Shown: positions 17,980 to 26,801, counted from the first letter of the stretch. The stretch: DNA of 64,000 nucleotides from Bhargavaea beijingensis (GCF_900101985.1 NZ_FNAR01000007.1:1-64000), one strand, 5' to 3'. The notes: a model not told the origin generated them from the sequence alone. Translations and numbers: made by a program.

Positions 17980-18054
17980 CGTTTTCCGATGGAGCATGCT
18001 GAAACAGGAACCCCTCTGTTGCAGTCCGATTAAGCAGGTGTCATAGTTCGTTCA

Positions 18055-18083
18055 TTGATTCGACTATGCAACGGTCTTATAAT
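18055..18083 (+). promoter_or_regulatory. Sigma-A promoter of ctaG
   Basis: TTGATT, 17 bases, TATAAT. The -10 is perfect and lies 30 bases before the chosen start codon. Confidence 0.75.
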
Positions 18084-18113
18084 GGAGGGAGACACTCAAA
18101 AGGAGCGATGGCA

Positions 18114-19043
18114 ATGGTGCCAATTAGCATATTCGGTTTCAGGGCGCTCTGGAGCCCCTATTTTTTCTTGACGCTCGCCGTCCTGTTTCTGCTTTACCTC
18201 GCCATCACTGTAAAATGGCGTGACCGTTTTGAAGGAAGCGAGCCGCTCTCGCGCAAAGAATTGATTTACTTTTCTGCAGGGATGCTGCTCGTTTATGTCA
18301 CCAAAGGATCACCGGTTGATCTTCTTGGTCATATTTTGTTCAGCATGCACATGGTTCAGATGGCGGTTCTCCTCCTGATTGCGGCGCCGTTCCTGATCAA
18401 AGGAATACCCGTATGGATCTGGAGAAAAGTGTTTTCGGTGCCTGTTCTTAAATTGGTTCTCCGCGTACTGACCAAACCGCTTATTGCCATTATCGTATTC
18501 AGCGGTATGTTCTCTGTGTACCATCTTCCGATGATTTTGGATACCATCAAGCTCAGCATTCCGCTCCATGCGATTTTCACGATTACCCTGTTCCTTTCGG
18601 CGCTCTTTATGTGGTGGCCGATTTTGAACAAAGAGGACTTCGCCCCAAAAATGAACCAGGGGCTGCATAAGATCGCTTACCTCATCGCCAGTGCTATCCT
18701 GATCACCCCGGCATGTGCCTTGATCATCTTCGTCGATACACCGGTTTATGAAACCTATCAGAGCGGTGAAGCATGGCTGCAGTCAATGGCACTTTGTGTT
18801 CCAGCCGGCACGCTGGGTGTTCTGGCCGGGGCCGGACTTTCCGGACCTGAGGTGTTCACATCGATGCCGATCTTGTACGATCAGCAGCTTGGCGGCGTAA
18901 TTATGAAGATCCTCCAAGAAATCATCTATGGCGTCGTTCTCGGCCAGATTTTCCTGACCTGGTTCCGACATGAGCGGGATAACGCCGACGAACTTACACA
19001 AAAACAATTGCTGGAACGCAAGCGGCTTGCGATGTATAAATAA
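18114..19043 (+). CDS. ctaG: Cytochrome c oxidase assembly factor CtaG
   Basis: A 309-residue caa3-type CtaG (the Firmicute integral membrane family, unrelated to Cox11-type CtaG). About seven transmembrane helices are predicted. Conserved histidine-containing helices such as HILFSMHMVQMAVL and a buried Trp-rich region (FMWWPIL) may handle copper. The ATG at 18114 sits nine bases after AAAGGAG; an earlier ATG at 18108 is too close. It has its own promoter, and a DUF420 gene follows 32 bases later. Confidence 0.92.
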   Translation: MVPISIFGFRALWSPYFFLTLAVLFLLYLAITVKWRDRFEGSEPLSRKELIYFSAGMLLVYVTKGSPVDLLGHILFSMHMVQMAVLLLIAAPFLIKGIPVWIWRKVFSVPVLKLVLRVLTKPLIAIIVFSGMFSVYHLPMILDTIKLSIPLHAIFTITLFLSALFMWWPILNKEDFAPKMNQGLHKIAYLIASAILITPACALIIFVDTPVYETYQSGEAWLQSMALCVPAGTLGVLAGAGLSGPEVFTSMPILYDQQLGGVIMKILQEIIYGVVLGQIFLTWFRHERDNADELTQKQLLERKRLAMYK

Positions 19044-19075
19044 GCCGCAGCGAACCATAGGGGGAAACCAACAAG

Positions 19076-19537
19076 ATGTCAGTGCCGATTCTACCGACAA
19101 TCAGTACCTTTTTTATCGTCCTGAGCGCAATTCTCGTTGCCATCGGCTGGGTGCTCATTCTGAAGCGGAAAGTGGATGCGCATAAAAAAACCATGTTAGC
19201 AGCAGGTGTCTCAGCGCTTCTATTCTTTATCATCTATGTATCAAGAACGGTCTTCATCGGCAATACGTCGTTCGGCGGACCGGACCACCTGAAAATCTAT
19301 TATACGATTTTCCTTGTGTTTCATATTATGCTGGCGACAACTGGAGCCGTGTTTGGCATCATTTCAATCTATACCGGTCTGAAGGACAAGCTGCCGAGGC
19401 ACCGCAAGATTGGTCCTGTGACCAGCATCATCTGGTTTTTCACTGCCATCACAGGCGTCGCTGTCTACCTCCTTCTGTACATCCTCTATGAAGGCGGCGA
19501 CACGACATCCATGATAAAGGCGATTTTCGGAAATTAA
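19076..19537 (+). CDS. ctaM: DUF420 membrane protein, CtaM-like oxidase assembly factor
   Basis: A 153-residue protein with four transmembrane helices (about 9-28, 41-60, 74-98 and 115-139). DUF420 members include YozB and the S. aureus CtaM, which is needed for active aa3-type oxidase. A histidine in the third helix (FLVFHIMLATTG) and HRKIGPVTSIIWFFTAITG are family-like. The position directly after ctaG supports an oxidase-assembly role. Confidence 0.85.
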   Translation: MSVPILPTISTFFIVLSAILVAIGWVLILKRKVDAHKKTMLAAGVSALLFFIIYVSRTVFIGNTSFGGPDHLKIYYTIFLVFHIMLATTGAVFGIISIYTGLKDKLPRHRKIGPVTSIIWFFTAITGVAVYLLLYILYEGGDTTSMIKAIFGN

Positions 19538-19562
19538 AAAAAGACCGCTTTGGGCGGCCGGC

Positions 19563-19597
19563 GGCAGACTATGCGAAATCAGCATGGTCTGCTGTTT
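19563..19597 (+). terminator. Terminator after ctaM
   Basis: GGCAGACTATGC pairs with GCATGGTCTGCT, with one mismatch, followed by GTTTTCC. Confidence 0.7.
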
Positions 19598-19675
19598 TCC
19601 TGTTTTCGAGCTGCATCACTTCAATCTCAGGTTACATTCTTTTTGTCCGGTCCAAATTGGCTGGTCACCTCAAGG

Positions 19676-20734
19676 TCAGATCTTGAATTCCGCTTTGATG
19701 ATTCCCGCTTCCCGTGCCGTCGTGAAGAGAATGACGATCAGGGGTCCGATGAACAGGCCGAGGAAGCCGAAAAGTTTTAGGCCGATAAACATCGAAATCA
19801 GTGTGGCAAGAGGGGAGAGGCCGATCTGCTCACCCATCACTTTCGGTTCCACGGTACGCCGGGTCACAAGCAGAATAGCCGCTAGAATAGCAAGCTTTGT
19901 TCCTTCTGCCACATCACCGACCGCAAACTGATAGATCGACCAGGGGCCAAGGATAATGATGGACCCGAGAATGGGAATCAGGTCGATGATCCAAATGACG
20001 ATTGACATGAGGAGGGCATATTCGGGCTTGATGATCAGCAGACCAACAAACGAGGCTGCCAGTATAATCAGACTGACAAGGAACTGGGCCTTTATGAAGC
20101 CGAACACCGTGCGGTTTAGCCGGTCCATCATCAGCTTTACTTTTTTCGAGGTGCTGTCGTTCAGCCGGTTAAAGACGGTTTTTTTCAGGCCGGGAAGGTC
20201 AAGCATGAAGAGGAATAGGGCAATGGCGTAGAAAAGCAGGCTGACCAGGAAGTTCGGGATTCCGGTCAGGAGCCCGGTGATCACGTCATAGTTGACGAAG
20301 GCGAGAAGGAAATCCCTGGCCGATTCAATGACCTGGTTCATGCCGTTCTGGATAGACTCCACCACCTCTAGCGGCATGCCTTCCGTATAATTGAACAGTT
20401 TGTCCTGCATATCAATCCAGGCACCGGCCATCGCGTTGAAAGTCTCCGGAGCGGACTTCGTGAAGTCGATCAAGCGACCGGCAAGTTGGGTCACGGCGAA
20501 GTAGATGAGTAGGGCCAGCAAAAGCAAGAAAAAGATATAGACCGAGATTACGGTCATTTTCCTCTTCCATTTAAATCGGGTCATGGTCATCCTGACTAAC
20601 GGCTCCAGAAGAATGGCCGTAATCAATGCAAATACAAGCGGCAGCGAAATCGGCAAGATGAAGAAAGTGATCAGGATGGCGATGACGGCGAGGAAGATGA
20701 TAGTAAAGGTGCGGCGGTTCAGCCATTTTCCCAT
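19676..20734 (-). CDS. AI-2E/YtvI family membrane protein
   Basis: A 352-residue member of the AI-2 exporter (UPF0118) family, with about eight transmembrane helices and a large central amphipathic segment (about 85-150). The family mark WIIDLIPILGSIIILGP is present near the C-terminus. Some members (YtvI) act in sporulation and others in transport; the sequence does not settle which. It stands alone with GGAGAGACC ahead of its ATG, between a convergent and a codirectional gene. Confidence 0.82.
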   Translation of the reverse strand: MGKWLNRRTFTIIFLAVIAILITFFILPISLPLVFALITAILLEPLVRMTMTRFKWKRKMTVISVYIFFLLLLALLIYFAVTQLAGRLIDFTKSAPETFNAMAGAWIDMQDKLFNYTEGMPLEVVESIQNGMNQVIESARDFLLAFVNYDVITGLLTGIPNFLVSLLFYAIALFLFMLDLPGLKKTVFNRLNDSTSKKVKLMMDRLNRTVFGFIKAQFLVSLIILAASFVGLLIIKPEYALLMSIVIWIIDLIPILGSIIILGPWSIYQFAVGDVAEGTKLAILAAILLVTRRTVEPKVMGEQIGLSPLATLISMFIGLKLFGFLGLFIGPLIVILFTTAREAGIIKAEFKI

Positions 20735-20829
20735 AAATGAGGTCTCTCCCAGATTGTTGATGAGTTAATTATAGCCAACAAAAAGAAATTTGAATAGAAG
20801 TGAAAGTCCGCGGTGAGGCGGAATGAAAA

Positions 20830-20861
20830 CAAAAAGCCCCGCTTGGAAAAGCGGGGCTTGG
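20830..20861 (-). terminator. Terminator of the yugN-like gene
   Basis: AAGCCCCGC and GCGGGGCTT form a strong stem; the A-run to its left is a T-run on the minus strand. Confidence 0.9.
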
Positions 20862-20864
20862 CCG

Positions 20865-21230
20865 TCAGGCCTGCAATTCGTACGGTTTCAGATCTTCTTT
20901 GAGTGCAAGAAGGGTCTGGGTGCAGTTTTCAAGAAGATAGTCCGGGAAGTATTCATCTTCTCCGTATTCGACGCCGTGCGGGTAATAGTGCTTGCCGACT
21001 ACCGGCTTCTTGAGATGAATCACTGCATCCCGTGCTCCGACGTCGCCGTCTGTCGTGTACCCGAAAACGCGGAGATAGTAAGTGCCTTCCTTGATGACGA
21101 TTTTTTTGTCATAGCTCACCCGTTCGTAGTCCCATTGTTCAGCGCGGATAAGACCATGCTTGTTCATGATTTCATCAAGCAGTTGAAGATCGGCTGCAAC
21201 GCCTTCAATGCCGGTGTTTTCAAAATACAT
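20865..21230 (-). CDS. YugN-like family protein
   Basis: A 121-residue soluble protein of the YugN-like family. The blocks GLIRAEQWDYERVSYDKK, YYLRVFGYTTDGDVG and KKPVVGKHYYPHGVEYG are typical. The upstream in-frame extension was rejected because MYFENTGIEG has AAAGGAGGCG directly ahead. Function unknown. Divergent from the CAP-domain gene, with about 150 bases between the starts. Confidence 0.85.
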   Translation of the reverse strand: MYFENTGIEGVAADLQLLDEIMNKHGLIRAEQWDYERVSYDKKIVIKEGTYYLRVFGYTTDGDVGARDAVIHLKKPVVGKHYYPHGVEYGEDEYFPDYLLENCTQTLLALKEDLKPYELQA

Positions 21231-21317
21231 ATTCAGTACGCCTCCTTTGGTGCGGTCTGTCTGCATATCATACCCCATCTATGATAGAACAACGGGAAAA
21301 CAGTTGCAATGGCAAGA

Positions 21318-21347
21318 TTGTGTCCAAAGTCAGCGCCCTGTTATAAT
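21318..21347 (+). promoter_or_regulatory. Sigma-A promoter of the CAP-domain gene
   Basis: TTGTGT, 18 bases, TATAAT, 35 bases before the TTG start. Confidence 0.65.
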
Positions 21348-21381
21348 GGTCCCAATAAACAGAGATCGAGGAGTTTTTCGA

Positions 21382-22443
21382 TTGAAATTCACACTCAGGC
21401 TAATTGCGGTCCTTGCCGCCATCACGGTGGTGATCCTTTTCACGACGCAAAATACAAAAGAGAATGATCCGCTGATTTCACCGGTGCCGAACACGGCTCT
21501 GCCGGGGGAGGGGGCTCCCCCGGCAGGCCAGGAAACGGTCAGCCGGCCGGAAACCGGCCTTTCGGTTCTGGTCGGTGAGACAACTGAAAAACTTACCGCG
21601 GATTTTGGCAGACCGGACCGGATTGAGCCATCCATGTATGGTTATGAGTGGTGGGTGTACAGCAGCCCGGCGGAGACGTATATGATGGCCGGTGTCCAGA
21701 ACGGAACAGTCAATCAGGTGTATGCAGCCGGCACTGATTTGGATGTAAGCCCATTCAGCATCGGCTGGACCATGGAGGAAATTTACCGATCCACAATCAT
21801 CGAACCCGAGGTGAGCGTGGAGATCGGAACCAATCGGTATCTGTTTTCCATGAATGGGGATGATTTGGAGGAGCGCCTATTGGTGGCCTATGAAGGCGTA
21901 TATGCCCAGGTTTACGCTGACCGGGAAAAGGGGGAGGTCATGGCGGTACGATTCCTGGCCCCCAGGGTGCTTGTCCTGCATCAGCCGTATGAAATGACGT
22001 ACGAAGGGCATCTGATCGCGACGGAGCCGCTGTCATCGGCCGTACAGATTGCGGCAGACCGGGCTGCCGAGCAACAGGTCATGGAACTGACGAATGTTTT
22101 CCGTCAGCGGCACGAACTGCAGCCGCTGCAGGCGGATGGCAGCGCAACGGTCATTGCCCGCGAGCGTGCGGCTGACGCTGCGAGGGGCAGCCGTTCAGAA
22201 GAAAGTGCCGGGCCTCTATCTGAGCCGCTGAAATTGGCCGGCATCGACTACAGTGAGGCGGGAGAAAATATCGCGGCAGACTACGTGGATGCCGCGGCAA
22301 CCGTCCACGGGTGGGTGAATTCCGCCGAGCACCGTGAACTGATCTTCAATAGAAAATACAACCGGCAGGCGGCCGGAGTATCCAATAAAGTGTATTCGCA
22401 CCTTTTCCTTAACCGGAAGGAACCAGCCGGCTCATCTGATTGA
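21382..22443 (+). CDS. ylbC: CAP/SCP-domain secreted or membrane-anchored protein (YlbC-like)
   Basis: A 353-residue protein with an N-terminal signal/anchor helix (LRLIAVLAAITVVILFTT), a low-complexity Pro/Gly linker, a CAP-associated N-terminal domain of about 140 residues, and a C-terminal CAP (PR-1/SCP) domain. The CAP part shows VMELTNVFRQRHEL, GENIA and HGWVNSAEHRELIF; cysteines are absent, as in bacterial members. The start is TTG at 21382 with GAGGAG eight bases upstream. The ylb-region location and architecture match YlbC of B. subtilis, whose biochemical role is unknown. Confidence 0.8.
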   Translation: MKFTLRLIAVLAAITVVILFTTQNTKENDPLISPVPNTALPGEGAPPAGQETVSRPETGLSVLVGETTEKLTADFGRPDRIEPSMYGYEWWVYSSPAETYMMAGVQNGTVNQVYAAGTDLDVSPFSIGWTMEEIYRSTIIEPEVSVEIGTNRYLFSMNGDDLEERLLVAYEGVYAQVYADREKGEVMAVRFLAPRVLVLHQPYEMTYEGHLIATEPLSSAVQIAADRAAEQQVMELTNVFRQRHELQPLQADGSATVIARERAADAARGSRSEESAGPLSEPLKLAGIDYSEAGENIAADYVDAAATVHGWVNSAEHRELIFNRKYNRQAAGVSNKVYSHLFLNRKEPAGSSD

Positions 22444-22452
22444 GGCGGCCGG

Positions 22453-23181
22453 TCATCCGGTAACGAATGTTCCGGGACTTTGTTCGGAAAAGCTGCGGAT
22501 ATGGAGCGGTACGGATGCCATCGCGGCATACAGTGCCGCTTTTTTTTGGATAATGGGCCGCTTTGTCTCGAGCAGCGGAAGCAGCTCCGCGTGGGTAAGA
22601 GATCTGAACAATTGCGCATCCGGCTTTACGGAAGGATCCGTTTCCATTACGCCGGGTACGTCCTTGAAAAATTCAACGATTTCAGCACCCAGCATATCGC
22701 CCAGGACCACTGCGGTCAGGTCACTGCCGCCACGACCTGTCGTCCGGATCCGCCCGTCGCGTCCTGTCCCTTGGAAACCGGGTACGACGGCGACATTGCA
22801 GTCACCCCAGATACGGAAAAAGGGCTCCAGCTCCATTTCCAGGTCGGCACTGCCAAATGGTCCTTCGGTCAGGATACCCGAACGGCTGCCATAGATCAGC
22901 TCGTTTTCTATACCTGCTTGTTCAAGCTCGGCGGACATGATCGCCGAAGCTAAAAGCTCTCCGCAACCGGCAGCGACATCTTGGGCATGAGGCGAGATCC
23001 CGATTGCTTCACTGATGGACAGCAGGCTGTCCGTTGAATAGGGATCTCCTGCCCTTCCCATGGCGGATACGACGATGACAACCTTCCCGTGTTCCCTGAC
23101 CGCCCTTCTGATATGGCGGATACATGCTTTTCTGGAGCGGCTATCCCTCATGGCGACCCCTCCAAATTTCTGGATGATCAT
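22453..23181 (-). CDS. Stand-alone aspartokinase catalytic domain
   Basis: A 242-residue amino acid kinase. It has the aspartokinase marks KFGG at residues 5-8, VVSAMGRAGDPYSTDSLL, the GRGGSDLTA aspartate-binding block and VPGVMETDP. It ends at a natural stop right after the catalytic domain, so the two C-terminal ACT domains that give lysine/DAP/threonine feedback in normal aspartokinases (about 400 residues) are absent. It would phosphorylate aspartate, the first step to diaminopimelate, lysine and dipicolinate, probably without feedback control. It is divergent from a MurE gene and convergent with the CAP-domain gene (nine-base gap). A weak GATGGTGG ribosome site is present. Confidence 0.82.
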   Translation of the reverse strand: MIIQKFGGVAMRDSRSRKACIRHIRRAVREHGKVVIVVSAMGRAGDPYSTDSLLSISEAIGISPHAQDVAAGCGELLASAIMSAELEQAGIENELIYGSRSGILTEGPFGSADLEMELEPFFRIWGDCNVAVVPGFQGTGRDGRIRTTGRGGSDLTAVVLGDMLGAEIVEFFKDVPGVMETDPSVKPDAQLFRSLTHAELLPLLETKRPIIQKKAALYAAMASVPLHIRSFSEQSPGTFVTG

Positions 23182-23206
23182 CGAACTACGCCACCATCTT
23201 TCTTCG

Positions 23207-23258
23207 TGTCATTCAACCACCGTCCTACATACGATGGAGGGTACTCCAACATAATGTA
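23207..23258 (+). promoter_or_regulatory. Candidate sporulation-type promoters of the murE-like gene
   Basis: CATACGAT at 23228-23235 is one base from the sigma-E -10 CATACAnT; a weak -35 (TGTCATT) lies 14 bases upstream. CATAATGTA at 23250-23258 fits the sigma-K -10 CATAnnnTA exactly, with AC 17 bases upstream at 23231-23232. These motifs carry little information, so chance matches are possible. No good sigma-A promoter was found in this 114-base gap. Confidence 0.3.
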
Positions 23259-23295
23259 TTCGCTCAGAACAAAAATGTTCGGGAAGGGGTCAGGC

Positions 23296-24813
23296 ATGAT
23301 CGAATTATGCGAGCTGCTGAAAAACTGGCCGTGCACGGCAAAGGGCGGGGACTTCCGGGCACTTGTCAGCGGCGTGACGGATCATTCGGCCGAAGTCATT
23401 CCCGGTTCGGTATTCGTAGCCCGAAAAGGTCGTTCGGCGAGCGGGCTGGATCATATCCAGGAAGCCCTTCACAACGGGGCGGTAGCGATTGTCACAGATA
23501 TCTCCCGTCCTCCTGGGATTCCGCAGGGCGTGACGTCGATTTCCGTACCGGATGCAGCCGATTTTCTGGCGTATGCCTGCTCGGCTTTCTATGGCCATCC
23601 ATCCAGGGAACTGACGGTATTTGCGGTTACCGGGACAAATGGGAAAACCACCACCACCCGGTTTATCGGCCAGTTGCTGAAGGCAGGCGGGATACGGTCG
23701 GCCGTTATCGGGACACTCGGCGTTTGGATAGATGGAAGAAAAGCTCCGCTTCAGACCCCGCCTATGACGACCCTGCCGCCCGCGCATCTGCACCGGGTGC
23801 TCAGGTACTGTGCGGACGAAGGGGTCACGCATATCGCCATGGAGGCATCTTCACTCGGATTATCGGGCAAGCGTCTTGACCATTGCAGCATCGACTACGG
23901 AATCTTCCTTAATATTGGAACGGATCACCACGCCGAACACGGAGGGGAAGAAGCGTATCTTAGCGCCAAGGGCAGATTGTCAGAACTTGCCGGAAAAATC
24001 ATTTTGAATGCAGATGATGCTTCAGTTTTGAGCATTACCCGAGGCACTCGTCCTGTAATGACTTTCGGGGAGCGGCCCGGTGGCGACACACACCTGAGAA
24101 TCTCGGATGACGGAAAAGGAGACTGGATGCTTGCGGCCGGCAAGGCGCACACGGTCATCGCCGCACCGGTGGAGGGCAGGCATAATCGCCTGAATGCGGC
24201 CGCCGCCTTTGCATCGCTCATGGCTGCCGGATTCGGTCTGGCTGATTTTCGAAGAAATGCATCCTGTCTCTCCCTGCCCGAGGGCAGGATGCAGGAGTCG
24301 GAAGGGGCGGGCATCCGGGTGTTTGTTGACTATGCGCATACACCGGACGCTCTTGAAGCGGTGCTCGGCGCACTTTCCTCGTTGTGTACGGGCCGGCTTA
24401 TTACGGTCTTCGGGTGCGGCGGGGATCGGGATAGGGAAAAGCGTCCAAAGATGGGGAGCGTTGCCGGGGAGTATTCGGATTCGGTCTGGGTGACTTCCGA
24501 TAACCCAAGAAGCGAGGAGCCGACTCAGATCATCTCGGACATCATGGAAGGGCTGGCGGGTACATCAGCCATCGTACGTACAGAGACGGACAGGGAGCGT
24601 GCCATCCGCGGCGCCATTTATGAAGCGGAAGCAGGGGATTTCGTGCTCATCGCGGGTAAGGGACATGAGGAAATCCAGATTTCCAAATCTTCTTCAAGGC
24701 CTTTTTCCGACTACCGGACGGCGCTCCGGTTTCTTGGAGAACGGGCGGCGGATGGAGACACCAGAGTGCAATCGGCCGACAGATTCTGGTATGATGGGAG
24801 TGGAATGGAGTGA
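23296..24813 (+). CDS. murE: UDP-MurNAc-tripeptide synthetase (MurE family)
   Basis: A 505-residue Mur ligase adding the third stem-peptide residue. The P-loop TGTNGKTTT has Lys117. EASSLGLSGKR, the FVDYAHTPDALE block, and GKGHEEIQ are in order. The specificity motif is DNPR at 402-405 (then SEEP), the signature of meso-diaminopimelate-adding enzymes; lysine-adding MurE of staphylococci has DNPA. The N-terminal uracil-site block reads VTDHSAEV, while typical enzymes have DSR there. The ATG at 23296 is chosen for GGAAGGGGTC; a long upstream extension overlaps the divergent kinase gene and is unlikely. murE is normally in the dcw cluster, but none is there in this window. The stop overlaps the ylbF region. 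Confidence 0.88.
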   Translation: MIELCELLKNWPCTAKGGDFRALVSGVTDHSAEVIPGSVFVARKGRSASGLDHIQEALHNGAVAIVTDISRPPGIPQGVTSISVPDAADFLAYACSAFYGHPSRELTVFAVTGTNGKTTTTRFIGQLLKAGGIRSAVIGTLGVWIDGRKAPLQTPPMTTLPPAHLHRVLRYCADEGVTHIAMEASSLGLSGKRLDHCSIDYGIFLNIGTDHHAEHGGEEAYLSAKGRLSELAGKIILNADDASVLSITRGTRPVMTFGERPGGDTHLRISDDGKGDWMLAAGKAHTVIAAPVEGRHNRLNAAAAFASLMAAGFGLADFRRNASCLSLPEGRMQESEGAGIRVFVDYAHTPDALEAVLGALSSLCTGRLITVFGCGGDRDREKRPKMGSVAGEYSDSVWVTSDNPRSEEPTQIISDIMEGLAGTSAIVRTETDRERAIRGAIYEAEAGDFVLIAGKGHEEIQISKSSSRPFSDYRTALRFLGERAADGDTRVQSADRFWYDGSGME

Positions 24814-24818
24814 TGCCC

Positions 24819-25265
24819 ATGATGATGACCGACGAATGGCTCCGAGTCATCGAGGAATCTGAACAGCTCAGCCGATTGATCGTCTCCTCCGAAGCGGCGG
24901 AGGCTTACCGGCTTGCACATATTCGCGTTTATTCCGATTCCGGCCTTGTGCAGGAGATCGCGGAGTTCGCAAAACTCAAGGAACAGTATGAAGAGGTTCA
25001 GCGGTTCGGCCGCTATCACCCCGACTACAGCACCGTCATGAGGGAAATCCGGACGAAAAAACGGGAGCTCGACCTGAATGACAAAGTGGCCGCGCTCAAA
25101 GTGGCCGAGAACGATCTCCAGGACCTTCTCGACGAAGTGAGCCTGCTGATCGGAAAGACCGTTTCCGAATCCGTCAAAGTCCCTGTAAGCAACCCCTTCT
25201 TCGAAACCGGCTCCGCCTGCGGAGGCAGCTGCGGAACCGGCGGTGGCTGCTCCTGCAGTGCCTGA
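24819..25265 (+). CDS. ylbF: YlbF, regulatory partner of the Y-complex
   Basis: A helical protein of about 148 residues in the YlbF/YmcA family. In B. subtilis YlbF joins YmcA and YaaT in a complex that assists RNase Y mRNA maturation and affects competence, sporulation and biofilms. A C-terminal Gly/Cys-rich tail with four cysteines (SACGGSCGTGGGCSCSA) matches the cluster reported to help bind an Fe-S centre. Several closely spaced ATG codons precede DEWLRV; 24819 fits the GGAG site best. It overlaps or touches the murE stop, so it is probably coupled to it. Confidence 0.9.
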   Translation: MMMTDEWLRVIEESEQLSRLIVSSEAAEAYRLAHIRVYSDSGLVQEIAEFAKLKEQYEEVQRFGRYHPDYSTVMREIRTKKRELDLNDKVAALKVAENDLQDLLDEVSLLIGKTVSESVKVPVSNPFFETGSACGGSCGTGGGCSCSA

Positions 25266-25299
25266 ATACAGAAAAAGGAGATGCCGTCTTGGATCTGAG

Positions 25300-25344
25300 A
25301 CTGTAGACAAAGTGTGTATGACTACTTTGTCTGCAGTTTTTTCT
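25300..25344 (+). terminator. CTGCAGAC-type terminator after ylbF
   Basis: ACTGTAGACAAAGT pairs with ACTTTGTCTGCAGT, one mismatch, followed by six T. Confidence 0.9.
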
Positions 25345-25386
25345 TTTCCGCTAACGCCGGGGCCGGGGATTTCAGGGAAAATGAAA

Positions 25387-25410
25387 ACTGCAGACAATGC
25401 TGTCTGCAGT
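25387..25410 (-). terminator. CTGCAGACA hairpin downstream of the GDPD gene
   Basis: Perfect arms ACTGCAGACA/TGTCTGCAGT with a four-base loop. On the minus strand it is followed by TTTTC, so it is a plausible but modest terminator. It repeats the core of the preceding hairpin. Confidence 0.6.
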
Positions 25411-25458
25411 CAGTGGAGATCCGATTGGGTATTATTGCCCGTCAATCCCGGAATACTT

Positions 25459-26397
25459 CTACACCAAGTCTTCCGGTGAGTCCCGTACTTCATTTTCCGG
25501 TCCGCCTGCAAGTCCTGCGGCAAGGTCCGGGCGATCCGTGACGATGCCCTTGGCTCCGGCCGCGATCAGCCGTTCCATGGTCGGGCGGTCGTTGATCGTC
25601 CAATAATGGACAGGGATGTTGAGCCGCCCGAGAAAACGGACGAATGGCGGAAGGTCGAGCGGAAAGATGCCGGACCGCACCGGAATCTGAAACACATCGG
25701 CCCTCGGCTGGTACAAATGCCCGAAACCGCTCGCAAACGCGAGATAAGCGCGCCTGACTTCCTGTTCGCCGGCCCCGAGGGCAATTTGGTTTCTGGCATA
25801 CAGATTGAACCGGTCGATTTGGCTGTCATGGAAACTGGTGACGACCACCCTGTGCCGCGCATCCGTTTCTTCAATCACCCGCCAGAGCTTTGAAGGAAGC
25901 AAGCCTCCCTCGTATGTATCAGGCGCGTCTTTCATGTCGATATTGATCAGCAAATGGGGGAAGTCTTCAAGGAGTCTCCGGAGGGAGACGGCCCCGCCGG
26001 CCTTACCCCTGAATGGGTAGGAACCGTCTTCGCCCGCATGGCGGAAACCGAAATCCGCATCCTCCAGCTCTGCCAGCGTATAGTCACCCGGACGGCCGTC
26101 CAGATTGGTTGTCCGCTCGAGCGTCTCATCATGGAAGACGATCACTTCCTCATCTTTTGTGAGGTGGACATCGATTTCAAACCCGTGAGCACCCAGACCG
26201 GCTGCCCGCTCAAAGGCGGGCATCGTATTTTCAGGTGCCAGTCCGGCTCCGCCCCGGTGAGCGAGAATGATCGGTACATCATAATCAAGGGCAGGGACGG
26301 ATGTCCGGCCCTCAGGCTTCGAGAAAATTTTTGAACCTGCCCATGCGGCAGCTCCGGCCGCTGCAACCGTAAGGGCAACTTTTCTTTTCTTCGTCAT
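25459..26397 (-). CDS. Glycerophosphodiester phosphodiesterase family protein
   Basis: A 312-residue TIM-barrel GDPD enzyme that releases glycerol-3-phosphate from glycerophosphodiesters. Motifs: [24 protein letters not shown] with the metal acids, [18 protein letters not shown] and a C-terminal ITDRPDL-like block ([11 protein letters not shown]). The N-terminus has a hydrophobic Ala-rich stretch ([15 protein letters not shown]) after KKRK, which may be a membrane anchor or signal peptide. Start supported by GGGAGGGATC. A monocistronic unit. Confidence 0.9.
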   Translation of the reverse strand: MTKKRKVALTVAAAGAAAWAGSKIFSKPEGRTSVPALDYDVPIILAHRGGAGLAPENTMPAFERAAGLGAHGFEIDVHLTKDEEVIVFHDETLERTTNLDGRPGDYTLAELEDADFGFRHAGEDGSYPFRGKAGGAVSLRRLLEDFPHLLINIDMKDAPDTYEGGLLPSKLWRVIEETDARHRVVVTSFHDSQIDRFNLYARNQIALGAGEQEVRRAYLAFASGFGHLYQPRADVFQIPVRSGIFPLDLPPFVRFLGRLNIPVHYWTINDRPTMERLIAAGAKGIVTDRPDLAAGLAGGPENEVRDSPEDLV

Positions 26398-26472
26398 GCT
26401 GATCCCTCCCTTTATCCGTGAAAACTATGTTCAGTATAAAAGAAACCGGTTGTCATGTCATTTTCCGTCCGG

Positions 26473-26502
26473 TTGCCGTGTTTTTCCGGCTTATGGTATT
26501 CT
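26473..26502 (+). promoter_or_regulatory. Promoter of ylbG
   Basis: TTGCCG, 18 bases, TATTCT with a TGn extension just upstream of the -10. It lies about 20 bases before the start codon. Confidence 0.5.
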
Positions 26503-26521
26503 GTATGGTAGGAAAGTAGGG

Positions 26522-26800
26522 ATGATCATGATTGAACGGCGCGGAATCGTCGTCCATCTTCACCACCTGAAACAGGTGAAGGCGCTCAGGAAGTATGGGC
26601 ATGTCCAATATATTTCCAAGAGAATGAAGTATGCCGTAATTTACTGCGATCTCGACGATGCTGAAGAAACGGCAAAAAAACTAGATAAGCTCCAGTATGT
26701 CCGTTCGGTTCAGCTCTCGATGAAGCCGTTTATCAAAACAGAATTCGAGAACGCGAAGCCCGACAAGGCGAAGGAGTATGACTACAAGGGCGGACTTTGA
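26522..26800 (+). CDS. ylbG: YlbG family protein (DUF2129)
   Basis: A protein of about 92 residues with the family blocks [36 protein letters not shown] and QLSMKPF. It looks like a small ferredoxin-fold domain. ATG at 26522 and at 26528 are both possible, with GGAAAG at slightly different distances. It is convergent with the next minus-strand gene, with only one base between the stop codons and no terminator there. Function unknown. Confidence 0.88.
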   Translation: MIMIERRGIVVHLHHLKQVKALRKYGHVQYISKRMKYAVIYCDLDDAEETAKKLDKLQYVRSVQLSMKPFIKTEFENAKPDKAKEYDYKGGL

Positions 26801-26801
26801 T

